Source of the DNA: Theocolax elegans
Lineage: Eukaryota > Arthropoda > Insecta > Hymenoptera > Cerocephalidae
Direction of reading: 5' to 3'
Assembly: GCA_026168455.1 (NCBI GenBank)
Contig: CM047427.1
Location: 15,467,505 to 15,531,504, forward strand
DNA length: 64,000 bases
The notes beneath the pieces are model-generated. The model was not told the DNA's origin and did no database searches. It saw only the letters and a program-made list of their open reading frames with translations. Numbering within the stretch: the stretch's first letter is position 1; each line of letters starts with the position of its first letter. Both the position numbers and the translations under genes were made by a program. Below, piece by piece: positions 13,401 to 24,068 of this stretch.

Positions 13401-16400
13401 AAATCCTCGGATCGATGAAGGTACGACAAATGTCAGAATCGGATTGAACGTTTTGTTTTATTTTCTTTTTTTTCATACGATCCATCTGATATTTGTATCT
13501 CATACCTCGAATACCCCATCTCAAATCCGGCTAGTTAATCAGTTTTACTTTAGATTGAGATTTGTTATCATTTGATTTCACTCATCATCGCATCTTGGTA
13601 TATACCTACGCATCTTCCTGGATCAAATTTAACTTGTAACAAATAAAATTTCAATGGTGTCGAGGAAAGAATTTTGCGTATACGAGATATTGGACAAAGT
13701 TGCAGGAAGATTTGCATTCGATCACGTACCTATGCACTAAATATACACATCGAAATAATCAGATGTTACATAAAACGACATTTTTCATACTGCATTATTA
13801 TATACCTATATACGACCGTCATTGTACATATAACATGCGACCTTTGTTTCTTTTTATTGTATACATTATAAATTTAGAAAATTTCGTAGACTAGCCCCAG
13901 CACCTTTTTCTCACTTGATCAACGGTTGACGACAGTTCATTCATCTTATTCGATCAAACTATATTTCTTTTTTTCTTTTTATACAACATAGATTTATTCA
14001 TTAATATACATATAGAGACTGTTTACTTTAACAATGTTAACTTGTTTTTTTAACATGTAATTCAAATAACTGTTGGGTTTTCTTCATATCAGTGCACTAA
14101 TACATACTACTTTAGAATCAAAAAATTTCGATTGAAGAAAATGCTTTTTGCGAGGGGTTACTCACTCTTAAGAATCATAAACCATATTAGATTCAAACGG
14201 AGTCAATAGTGAAATCAATTACGATAATTAGAGACGATTTTTAAGAATCAATCTTATATGCAATCATTTTTATCAAAATTGATTACAAAACGATTTTAAT
14301 AATCAATTGTAATTAAATTTGTAATCACGATGTAATCAAAATGAAATCATGTATTAATGTAATCATAGATTCATACAACTATTTACTATTTTACATTTAT
14401 TGGAAGTTGAAAAAGATCGATAAAAAGATATTTTTTGTTTTAAACTATGTGGTAAGGGAAGATATTATACGAGTACCTTATCCATATATTATCCATATTT
14501 CACCAATATTTAAATATTCTATTTGTTTAGCAAATTATTTCTATTTTGTCAATTTGTACATAATTAATAAATAAAAAGTCAATTCAATCAATCCTTTTTA
14601 AGTTGTACATAGAATTGAGTAAAGTTATAAAATAATTATGTAATCAAATAAAAAATCATTTTTTTGAATTTGATTTTTTATAATCAAAAATCAATGACTG
14701 AAAATTTTATTCCGATTGATTCCAAAATACTTATTTTGATTTCAAAAAATCATTTTACGTAATGTAGAATCATGCAGTTGTTACTTTCAAATCAAATGAA
14801 TAACCCTTCGGCTTTTTCAAATTTATTATGACTATTCAAATATGAAATAGTGGTTTTTTAAACAACTTAATACTACATTTAACAAATAAATTTAATATTG
14901 AATGCACTGATTTAAGAAAATTATCATTCAATTACTAAATATTTTTGTATTATATATACTTTGATTCTCAATGTTCATTGTAATTAACGTTGTATCCTTG
15001 TATTCTGCGTCTATCCCTCTTGAAAATATGATTCTATCGATAGATCGATCAAGTATCCACTTTGAACAAACTCGATTTTAACGTTGTAATTATACAATTT
15101 CCAAGTAGATATCTCACTTTGAACATCGTGAATTGATCACGATGAATTTTCAATACTACAATATCTATCGATCGACATCTTAACTCTCGTAAATGTATAC
15201 ATATTCCAAAGATAATAAGTTTAACTTAATTTTGTTACCAACGAAATAATGTGTATTAAATAAAATAAACGTAAAATTGTGAAATCGGAAAAAAAGAACG
15301 TTGAATCGAGTTAGCTTAAGATTAGGATGGATATCGAATGATGATCGATAGGCAAATGTATTTTCAACAGAGATGACTTTTTTTTAATTAAATATATCGA
15401 CTAACACGAATATAAAGACTAAATGACTGACGTTACCGAACAACAATCAAAAAAATGAGAAATTGAGCAAGAAAAAAAAACACACTATACGTGTTGTGGA
15501 ATGCGTGTGATGCACCCTTTTTGAATGTGTCCTACTGGTGGCTTGCAGACTCAGAGGAAGAGGAGCAATCTGTAGCTGGCCGAAATAACATCAGAAAGCC
15601 GTTAGGTAAGTTTATAATTATCTTTCATTTTTCTTACTTGGTACTAATAAAGTCATAAGTGCATACCTACATATATATATATAAATAATACTCTCGTCAA
15701 TGAAATCACGATAAAGGGACTAATCAAACGACAATGATCAACCGTTTCGTTCACTGTTTGTAAATCATATTCTACACACTTATATATTTATATATTTATA
15801 TATATACATACACGAGCATAAGCGATAATTTAATTAATTAATTATATGATAATATAGCATATTATCTACAACGGATGCTTGCATGCACTCTCTCATTGAT
15901 GACCAAAGATTTAGCCAACACGCGCAATAGAGTACTTAACATTTAGTTTACCAACATATACTTCTCATAGTCGAGTAATATTAAATTTCAACGTTATGTC
16001 TCTAGTGATCAGTCGTTTATTTATTAATTTTACATTCATGCATTTTCGATACATTCCGAAGAGATAAACATATTACATATATATACATATACATATATAG
16101 TGAAAAAGTAGTTTTATTATGTGCACTTCATTTTTAGATAAACTATACGTTACATATATAGGAGTACTAACGAATCGTCTTGCATTTGAAAATTTCATTT
16201 ACTGACTACGCAGGTTAACTTGAATTATATTATTAATTACGTGGTTACTATATATGATTTCGTTTATGCGCAAGCGAGACGATTCGTTGCGTTCAATAAA
16301 TCAGTTTTTTAGAACAGACATACAAAATGACAAAATTTAATACAAATATTTCTGTTACGCAGTAAGTTCTTTGCATCAACAATTTCGTAACGCTTTATTC

Positions 16401-18703
16401 AAATACATTTTTATTTTCGAAATCACTTGCTAAGTGTCACTTTATTCTTGACAATTGTAATATAATAATACACTTTGACTATACCTGCAATCGACTTATA
16501 TACTTAATGCCGTCTTGAATTAAAAAAAAATATGAAAGAAGCCAAGTTTATAAAATTTACGTCTTTAAAACGATATTTCTGAAAATAAAAAATTAATGCA
16601 GTTAGAACTTGTCGTTTATCCGCATTTAAAAGACACAAAAATTATCATTAACTTTTTAATCATAACCGATTGATCATAACTCGTTTCGGAGTTTACTTTG
16701 AACTATATACATTACTTCACTTAATTATTTATATTTAATGATCTACAATTTTCAAACTAAAGGCAATAATTTACTTAAACTTACCTTCCTACATATTTTT
16801 CATAAAATTATTTACAATTTTAAAGTGTATTGTTATGAAATTTCTATTTTTAAACATTTAAATATAATATCATTGTACATTTAGTCTATTGTTACTTATC
16901 ATCTGCATTGAGAAATATTAATTTATTTATCATTAAAGTGGTCATCATCGTTACAATGTACGTTTAATAATATTATATCATTTTTTGTGTCGTTTAATAA
17001 AAATAGCCTCTCGGCGGGCACAATGGAAATCGATACACCCATCTATGTATTTTTGAACCTAATCCTAAAGTGTACATAAATCAACCTAATTTTTAAAGCA
17101 TATAAATCTTATAGTATATTATTTAGAACAGAGATTGTAATATTGATCTAAGTCTCGTTTGTTTATCTCTAATTTAAATGGAAAATGATAAATTATGCTA
17201 CTTATTATTCATACTTTACAATACGTGAAGAATTGTTAACAAGCTTTAAGCGATACACGAAAATTTTTAAAATAATTTTTTATAACGTTTTGATTGCTCT
17301 ATGAGATTGTTTCATTATTGTCGCATGTAAGAAAAAAATGGGTTACAGAAATGAGCGAACGAAAATCTATATTTTAATATATAAAATATAAATGTTTAAA
17401 TGTCCTAATTAGAAATTTTATTCATGATTAATTTAGAGACAATCTTTAAAACTAATTAATTTATTATTGATAGTAATAAATAGTAAAAGATTATGAAGAT
17501 TAGAAACTATCAATAAATAATAATTTATAAAGTCTAATTGTGGACTACAATAATAAAATCAATTACCATTAATTCTTTACCTGTATTATAATTATTATTC
17601 AAAGTTGTTCTATTATTGATAAAATTATATAAATTGAATTACTCTCTAAATCCGAGAAAGTGAAAATTTATTCCTATAGCAAATAAAATCTTTTACGTTG
17701 ATTAGATCAGTTACTTTTTACTTCTTCGAAGTGACTTTTCACTCTTAGGGATCACTCCCAGAAAATTAAAGTAAAGATCATTTATTTAAAAAAATTTATT
17801 GTTTTATTGGTAATTTATATTTATGGCAGCAAACTTGATATAGCTAAATAAGACAGTGAAAATCAGAGTTTGAAAGATATTTTAGTATAACAAAGTATAC
17901 TAAATTCTTACTTTGCAAAAAATTTTTAATTTATATAACTATCAATATTTGTGTATAGTTATTAAAATATGGGTCATTATTTTATTATATTTTAGCCTAT
18001 TCAAATATTTATTACATTTTATTATTAGTTTCTAACTTCAACGATTCCCTCCGAAGATAGCATTTCAAACAAAGTGCGCAATGAAGAAATCAACAATGTT
18101 TCTCAATACAGAAATTGATAAAATACAATAGGCAATAATACGTAAAACAAAAGAAAAAGGCATACCCAACCCATGTATATTAACAATGTTTGAACCACAA
18201 TGTTCACAGATTTCGAGGCAGGTGAGGACGGTGAGGATGGCATGTGGCGAGAGGAGCTTCAACGTCGTTATCAGCAAGAGAATGAATTCATAGCTGAGTT
18301 GCGCATACGCAATGTGGTCATCAACAACCAGACGCACAATAATCAGCACCCAATCCAAAATAATCAGCACCCGAACCAAAATAATCAACACTCAAACCAG
18401 AATCAACACCCGCACCAAAATAATCAACACCCGAACCAGAATCAACACCCGCACCAAAATAATCAACACCCGAACCAAAATCAACATCCGATTCAGAATC
18501 AACACCTGAACCAAAACCAAAACCAACACTTGAACCAACACTTGAATCACAATCAGAATCATAATCAAAACAATCAGCAGCATCAGGATCACAATCAGGA
18601 ACATAATCAACACCCTGGTGTACGCGAAGAAGCTGAAGGTGAAAAACGCGAAGAGACCGAAGCTGAGTGGTCCGAAGCTGTTAAACGATGGGTCAATCGA
18701 TAA
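4485..18703 (+). CDS. Dyb: Dystrobrevin (dystrophin-complex scaffold)
   Basis: Coding exons: 4485-4680, 6338-6554, 6661-6743, 6836-6987, 7073-7181, 7405-7571, 8165-8292, 8373-8471, 8561-8642, 8779-8817, 8920-9038, 9621-9786, 10201-10511, 12614-12759, 15549-15605, 18210-18703. They give 2,565 nt, 854 aa, all with GT-AG introns and matching phases. A Gly/Ser-rich N-terminus (about residues 5-28) is followed by the dystrophin-family EF-hand-like region (about 33-250, with TYRTACK-like [13 protein letters not shown] and [12 protein letters not shown]). A ZZ zinc finger follows with ligands C259, C262, C274, C277, C283, C286, H296 and H300. The dystrobrevin coiled coils span about 436-519 (ending [10 protein letters not shown]). 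A Pro/Ser and poly-Gln linker (Q567-573, Q575-578) leads to the conserved [10 protein letters not shown]...SSLVRELNS block. The last exon adds an Asn/Gln/His repeat tail not typical of the family. Dystrobrevins bind dystrophin and syntrophin at muscle and neuronal membranes. The family assignment is very secure; the use of exons 15 and 16 rests on frame and splice motifs only. Confidence 0.93.
10322..10380 (+). repeat. CAA/CAG repeat encoding poly-Gln in dystrobrevin
   Basis: Within exon 13 of dystrobrevin a CAA-dominated trinucleotide run encodes seven glutamines, one asparagine and four more glutamines (residues 567-578). It lies in the low-complexity linker after the coiled coils, so its length probably varies between individuals or species. 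Confidence 0.8.
12760..15548 (+). other. Dystrobrevin intron 14 with possible alternative exon
   Basis: A 2.8 kb intron. A pyrimidine-rich acceptor ends at 13349. Joined to exon 14 in frame, it would add about seven residues (Glu-Ala-Asn-Val-Ser-Tyr-Arg) and then a TGA, giving a shorter isoform. Two donor-like motifs (GTGAGT at 13358, GTGAGA at 13369) follow, but neither keeps frame with the exon at 15549. The intron also holds a TIR-bounded repeat element at about 14154-14807. Confidence 0.3.
14154..14807. mobile_element. Putative non-autonomous DNA transposon (MITE-like)
   Basis: The left end reads GGGGTTACTCA and the right end, on the opposite strand, reads AGGGTTATTCA, about 650 bp apart. 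The interior is dense in GTAATCAATT/GATTAC-type motifs, which is common in short non-autonomous hAT-like elements. No transposase frame is present. Target-site duplications are not clear, so the boundaries and the superfamily are tentative. Confidence 0.4.
18340..18600 (+). repeat. Exonic minisatellite encoding Asn/Gln/His-rich tail of dystrobrevin
   Basis: Imperfect tandem units of roughly 21-24 bp (CAACACCCGAACCAAAAT-like) inside the last dystrobrevin exon encode repeats of the type Asn-Gln-His-Pro-(Asn/His)-Gln-Asn. The frame stays open throughout and continues into a charged, non-repetitive C-terminus ([20 protein letters not shown]), so the array is translated if this exon is used. Confidence 0.85.
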
Positions 18704-20125
18704 ATATTTTAAATTACCCTATACGTCTCTTTGCGTACCTTTTTCTTTCTCTCTTGAACGTGCATAACAACTTGTTTCTGAGAGCTCGCGTGAACTTTAC
18801 TGAAAACGAATTAGATCATTAATTTTTCTTCTATTTTTTAAGAATATCTTGCCTCTTCTATTATCAAGCTTCCAATAATTACTCGATTGCCTTCCACGTT
18901 ATAAATGCACCTTATCAATTTATTTCGCTCTTTGAGAATCGTGTATAATTATTATTAGTTTATTTTTTGATATAATTTAATATACCAATTAAAGAGAGTC
19001 GCGCAATTCGTTTTCAGCGAGTACTTAAAAATAAAGGTGATGTATACGTGAAAACTCAATTATACAAAAAGGAAGTATATACAAAATTGAAATCGAATCA
19101 AAAGTCATCGTTATAAACAAAACAAAAATACGAAATAAACGTAAGTAAGTAAGAAGAGACGATGCATTATAAATATAAATTTATGGGCTGCACAAAAGAC
19201 CGAATTAACCGTCGTGTTTTTTCACCGCAATAAATGAGAATCGAATGTTGTACCGAACAACAAAGTTGTTTCATCAAATTGTTCTTATTTTCTTTTGAAT
19301 CGTCCAATTTTATACTGGACTTGCGATAATTAACGCTACTTGGATAATAAATGACGTACGGCAAAGGAGTCGACCAAATCCAAACTGATAAACATAATTC
19401 ATTGACTTGATAAGAAATAACAATTTTCCTATAACCAGCCCTATCGAAGGTGCGAATCAACAAAATGTTATAAAACAAAAAATATCACGTTCGAAATCTT
19501 TTGTATATTCATAATGCGATTGAATTTAATAATTCTTACGAAAGAAAATAATGTTCGTAACGCTCTATCATCCATAAGAGAACAAAAGAAAACGTAATAT
19601 ATCGTTTCAGTGCAACTTTTATCCGATTATGATATTCTCTCGATAAAAAAATTTTTACTACGGTATTTCGTAAGCAACGGCGATCGAACGACGAGCAACA
19701 TTTATTACTATAAAAGTAACGCTGACAAATAATAATAATAATAATAATAATATATGTATACCAAGCATATTGCAATAAAATTTTAGTTATACAAACGATG
19801 GGATCAAATAGTTCGGATAAAAGTCATTCTGAATGAATCAATACATCAATCAATTTTCACCTTACTATAATGAACGTCGTAGAAACATTTTTAACGCATC
19901 GGCTTAACAAACTCAAACTGTCGCATTAAAGTAGATACGCAAAATAAATGAAATTATAAGAGACTGTATATAAAAATTGCCAAATGTTTGTTTATGTCAA
20001 GCGTAAATTATCGTAGTCGTAGTGATCGTACAAACCTCATTCCTAGTAGCGGAAAACAATTTAAAAATCTTTTCCACGAAGATCAAAATTGTATCGTCTA
20101 GTCGCTTGCGACAAATATCGCGAGA

Positions 20126-20172
20126 CCACCTAGCGGTGAAAGTTTCAATTGCTACTCATAAACGCTAGGTGG
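20126..20172. promoter_or_regulatory. Inverted pair of CTCF-like core motifs
   Basis: CCACCTAGCG at 20126-20135 and its exact reverse complement CGCTAGGTGG at 20163-20172 are separated by 27 bp. The right arm is followed by C, giving GCTAGGTGGC, which resembles the conserved CTCF zinc-finger core (YAGRKGGC). Two opposed sites between genes could mark an insulator, or the sequence could be a simple hairpin. Function is inference. Confidence 0.35.
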
Positions 20173-21909
20173 CTACAACTAACCCGCGTGTGCTTGAATT
20201 TTTCAAAACCACAAGGTAATTTAAACCTATTAAACGAAAAAAGATATTTTTAAAAAGTTTTGCGATACTAGGAAAAGGCAGAATCGTAGAGAACTAAAGA
20301 AACGATGGATCAGCATCAATGGGTTGATTCGTCAACGTTCTCTCGTAGAACATATCTGTTTGCAAGTAACACGTAAACATGTTTAGGATTTGACTATAAG
20401 AATGCTTTGATATTTTCATTGTGAAACATTTTAATTCCCTCGATGATTATTATATGTAGGCGATGATCGCAGTGCAAAATGGCAAAACAGGTCATAATAA
20501 TAAACCTGGCAAAATTTTACAATGCTTAAATGTGACACAGTAGAGGCTCGAATTAATTGCCTAAACGTGGCTGGATCTCGTATATCAACGTCTCGATAAA
20601 CAAAACAATTTTTAATTTAATTCACAGGCATATCCATATTACATATGTATGTATATAATTTATTTAAATTATTACTATTATAATTATTACTATTATCATC
20701 ATCATTATTATTATTATATACATATATCAGACGTACAATGATCATTTCATGGAGGAACTGTTAGAAACCATTCGTTAACCATTGATTGCGTCCTCATAAC
20801 GAGCAAAACATTAACATAAAAAATTCTATATATATATATAGAGTGAAAACTTTTTCAGTCGTTTTTATTCGCGCGTTAGCCTTTTCCCTCACAACTGACA
20901 AACAATTGACCCGCGTGAGCGACAAGGAGAAATTCCCCCTGTTAAGAAAGGTAAAGAAAAAAAAATCAAAACTCAGTACCTCTTAAAATGTTTACATCTT
21001 CTAGTAATACGATAAGGCATAATCTACGAGAATTTTTTAAATTTTTTACCACCTACCATAACACGCAAGCGAACGTACGTATATATATTGAAAAAAAAAA
21101 TAAAAAATCGGATAGTTTACCGAGTATAGAATTTTATATAGTTACCGTATTTTAATTTCGAATTAAACGCAATTCGCAGTCTTATATATATGTATATTCT
21201 AGTCTTCCATTTCAACGAAACTCGATCAAACGGTTAAAGTATATAAAAGTAAACTTATTAATTGCATTTATTTGATCGTTAAGACTGCATAATATGATCA
21301 TACATTGTTTTTAATTTCGCTTATAACCTTAGTTAATTTAATAATTGTTAACGTATTACTGGTAGATGTCTTGTGTAGCCTTGAAAGTCGTGGTTATTAA
21401 ATATTACACAGCTGTTGCTGAATGTTGGCCTGAGTGAATTTTTATAAAGATGAATACAGCAGATGTTTGATATTGAAGGAAATTATAAAAATTTTCCCTT
21501 AAAGAGAGACAACCCTGCTCCCCGCCTCCCCCGCCAACCTCTCCACCCGCAAAAAGAATAAAAAAAATCTCGAGCAATCATCAGTCGAACGTATATAGTT
21601 ATATTCATCAACGAACATAAAAGTATAGCGTAAAAAGATAAAAAAATTGTTGCGTGGAACTTCGATGACTTTATATAACGATCGTTCTTAATATATAATA
21701 TTAATAAAGTTGTCGAATTATTTTAAATATTTTGTTTGTAGTTTTGCTTGCAGGTGATAATATACGGTAAAAAAAATATATATATATAAAGAGAAATAGC
21801 AAGTTATTTTAGTTCCTACGTGGAAGATTTATAACGCATTCCAAAAAGATAAATATTGAGAGAAATAAATAATTAAAAAGAGAGTTGACTAACGATGTAA
21901 GGGGTGAGA

Positions 21910-21913
<4 letters not shown>

Positions 21914-21962
<49 letters not shown>
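21914..21962. repeat. (GA)n microsatellite
   Basis: An uninterrupted GA dinucleotide tract of about 49 bp lies in intergenic DNA. It is a simple repeat and also a possible GAGA-factor-type binding substrate. Confidence 0.9.
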
Positions 21963-21967
<5 letters not shown>

Positions 21968-22489
21968 TTGACAAATCCCGGTATTCCGAAACGAAATGAA
22001 AAGAAAAGAATAAAATAATAATATATAGTTATATTAATATATTTACGAGATTCCGTTTTGTAAATTTTTTCTCTCTCGGATCGAACGACGTCCTAATACG
22101 ATTCTAGCCAGTGTATATAATATGGTTTCTTTTTTATTATTATTATTTATTGCGTTGTCCAAATATAGATGCATTGTATACAAGAATTGTGTAGAGGCGT
22201 TAATTGAGACGAGTACTTAATAAATTATATAATAGTAGTAATACGTATTCCAAGTCTACGTTTATTCCTTTACCTTTCGATCAAAAAATTTTTTTTTATT
22301 TCATGTTTCATGTACATTCAAGAACACTGAAGACGGGCGTTTATCGAAGGAACAATCTTAGGTTAAAACTTAAAAATATTTTTTAATTATTTATGATAAT
22401 TGTGACAACCCGTACAATGTTTATTTTATGTGATTTAGAAATTCAATTGAATGAGAGTCATGTTTTATTATTACTGTTAAAATTTCAGC

Positions 22490-22524
22490 CTATTCGATGA
22501 AATGGTTTCGGAGGTATTCTGCGG
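22490..22524 (+). other. Orphan exon-like segment
   Basis: A polypyrimidine-containing acceptor (TTTCAG at 22484-22489) and a perfect donor (GTAAGT at 22525) bracket 35 bp. In one frame it reads Leu-Phe-Asp-Glu-Met-Val-Ser-Glu-Val-Phe-Cys. It does not match the exit phase of the last internal dystrobrevin exon in that frame. It may belong to an alternative transcript or be chance. Confidence 0.2.
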
Positions 22525-22983
22525 TAAGTACATTTGATATAAAAAAACATCGTAGTACAGTGAGTAATAATTCATTAATACAGTTGCCTTGCATACAAAT
22601 TAATTAAACAATTTTTGTATAAAAATTAACAATAATACGTTTTATTTAGAATTCTGAATTATGAATTATTCACAATAAAATTATTTTTTTAAATCTTGGT
22701 CCAGGTATTGTAAAAGTGCAAACTTAAGACGTATTTATTTAACCATTATTTTCATTTTTAATTATTTTATTTATATATGAAAAACTATTATTTCATACTA
22801 AATTTCCTATTTTTTCAACGATGTTGCCATAAAATGCAAATAAACACGACCAAAGAAGGACAATCGAAATTAAATATAAACTCATAATATATACAATATT
22901 AAAGTTTAAAAAAAACATTTTTCAATGGAGATTACATTTAATTTCCTGCTTTATATAATTTTTAAGAGAAAATATATCAAGCA

Positions 22984-23277
22984 AAAAAAATGATTTATCC
23001 AATGTTAAAGTCGATCTTGAAGGGGCAGACAGATTGACAGTACGTCCATTTCTATATTAAGTATTCGCTTCATTGTTCATATCTCTCAAAGATTCAATTG
23101 ACTAATTCGATCTCATTCACTCTGATCTTTAAAAAAATGATTTATCCAATGTTAAAGTCGATCTTGAAGGGGCAGACAGATTGACAGTACGTCCATTTCT
23201 ATATTAAGTATTCGCTTCATTGTTCATATCTCTCAAAGATTCAATTGACTAATTCGATCTCATTCACTCTGATCTTT
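22984..23277. repeat. Perfect tandem duplication, 2 x 147 bp
   Basis: The 147 bp segment 22984-23130 is repeated head-to-tail at 23131-23277 with no mismatch seen by eye. The junction lies in an A run followed by TGATTTATCC. Identity suggests a very recent event or an assembly duplication. No coding content is visible. Confidence 0.92.
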
Positions 23278-24068
23278 CAATGGCAATGACATTCGTTGAC
23301 TCCAAGCATTGTCATTTAATTACGAATTTTCGAACATTCTCGCACTCGTTCAGTCTCGAAATTCTTTTGAATTTACTTGACAACACAGTAACTTCATTGC
23401 TCCTTGTAACCAAAGTAAACTGTACGAACAAGTTATTTTTTTAATAATTATTGTACAAAAGTTAGTATTGATGTATAATTATTGTTAATTAGAAAAATAG
23501 TTTTTCTATTACAGTATCATAAGTAAATATGAACAAACGGTAAATATACATTTTTTTAAAATATCCACTATGTTTTCGTCTTTTGTATGATGTTGGCTAG
23601 CACTATTCAATTTTAATAAAATAATGGTACAAACAAGAAAAAAATGATTTAACACAAATTATTAATTAACAAATTTATTATATGCAGTATTAATATTTAA
23701 TTTAACACTTTGAATTACAAACAATTCGTAAAAAGTATGCGATTATCCACTAGAAAAATTAATGTAACAGTATATTTTCCAAAATGAGAGAGAACATTTA
23801 TGTTGCAATTATTAATTATTTATACACATGTATATGCGTGTTAAAAAATATCGCTGATCTCGCTGCACATCGTTTATATACAGTTTCGACAATTGCATAT
23901 AATATCTGACCAAGATAATCCTACAGAGCGTCGATAAAGTATATATGTATATATTTTCAACATCAACGCGATTCAATAAATAATACATATCGTGTAGATT
24001 TTTTTTTAAATAAAAAATCGAGTCGAAATTAAAGTTAAAAACAGCTTGAAATAAATGAATGTACAATA

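Larger units (their letters stand above)
18704..22489. other. Dystrobrevin 3' UTR and intergenic region
   Basis: No coding exon was recognised. The first part is presumably dystrobrevin 3' UTR; an AATAAA-containing stretch occurs near 19030. The rest holds simple repeats (an AAT tract at about 19731-19751, short TA runs), the inverted CTCF-like pair at 20126-20172, and the GA tract at 21914-21962. Open frames in this region are short and lack splice sites or family features. Confidence 0.5.

Noticed and set aside
18065..18613. Minus-strand Leu/Ile/Val-rich open frames
   Set aside because: They are antisense shadows of the dystrobrevin Asn/Gln/His repeat.
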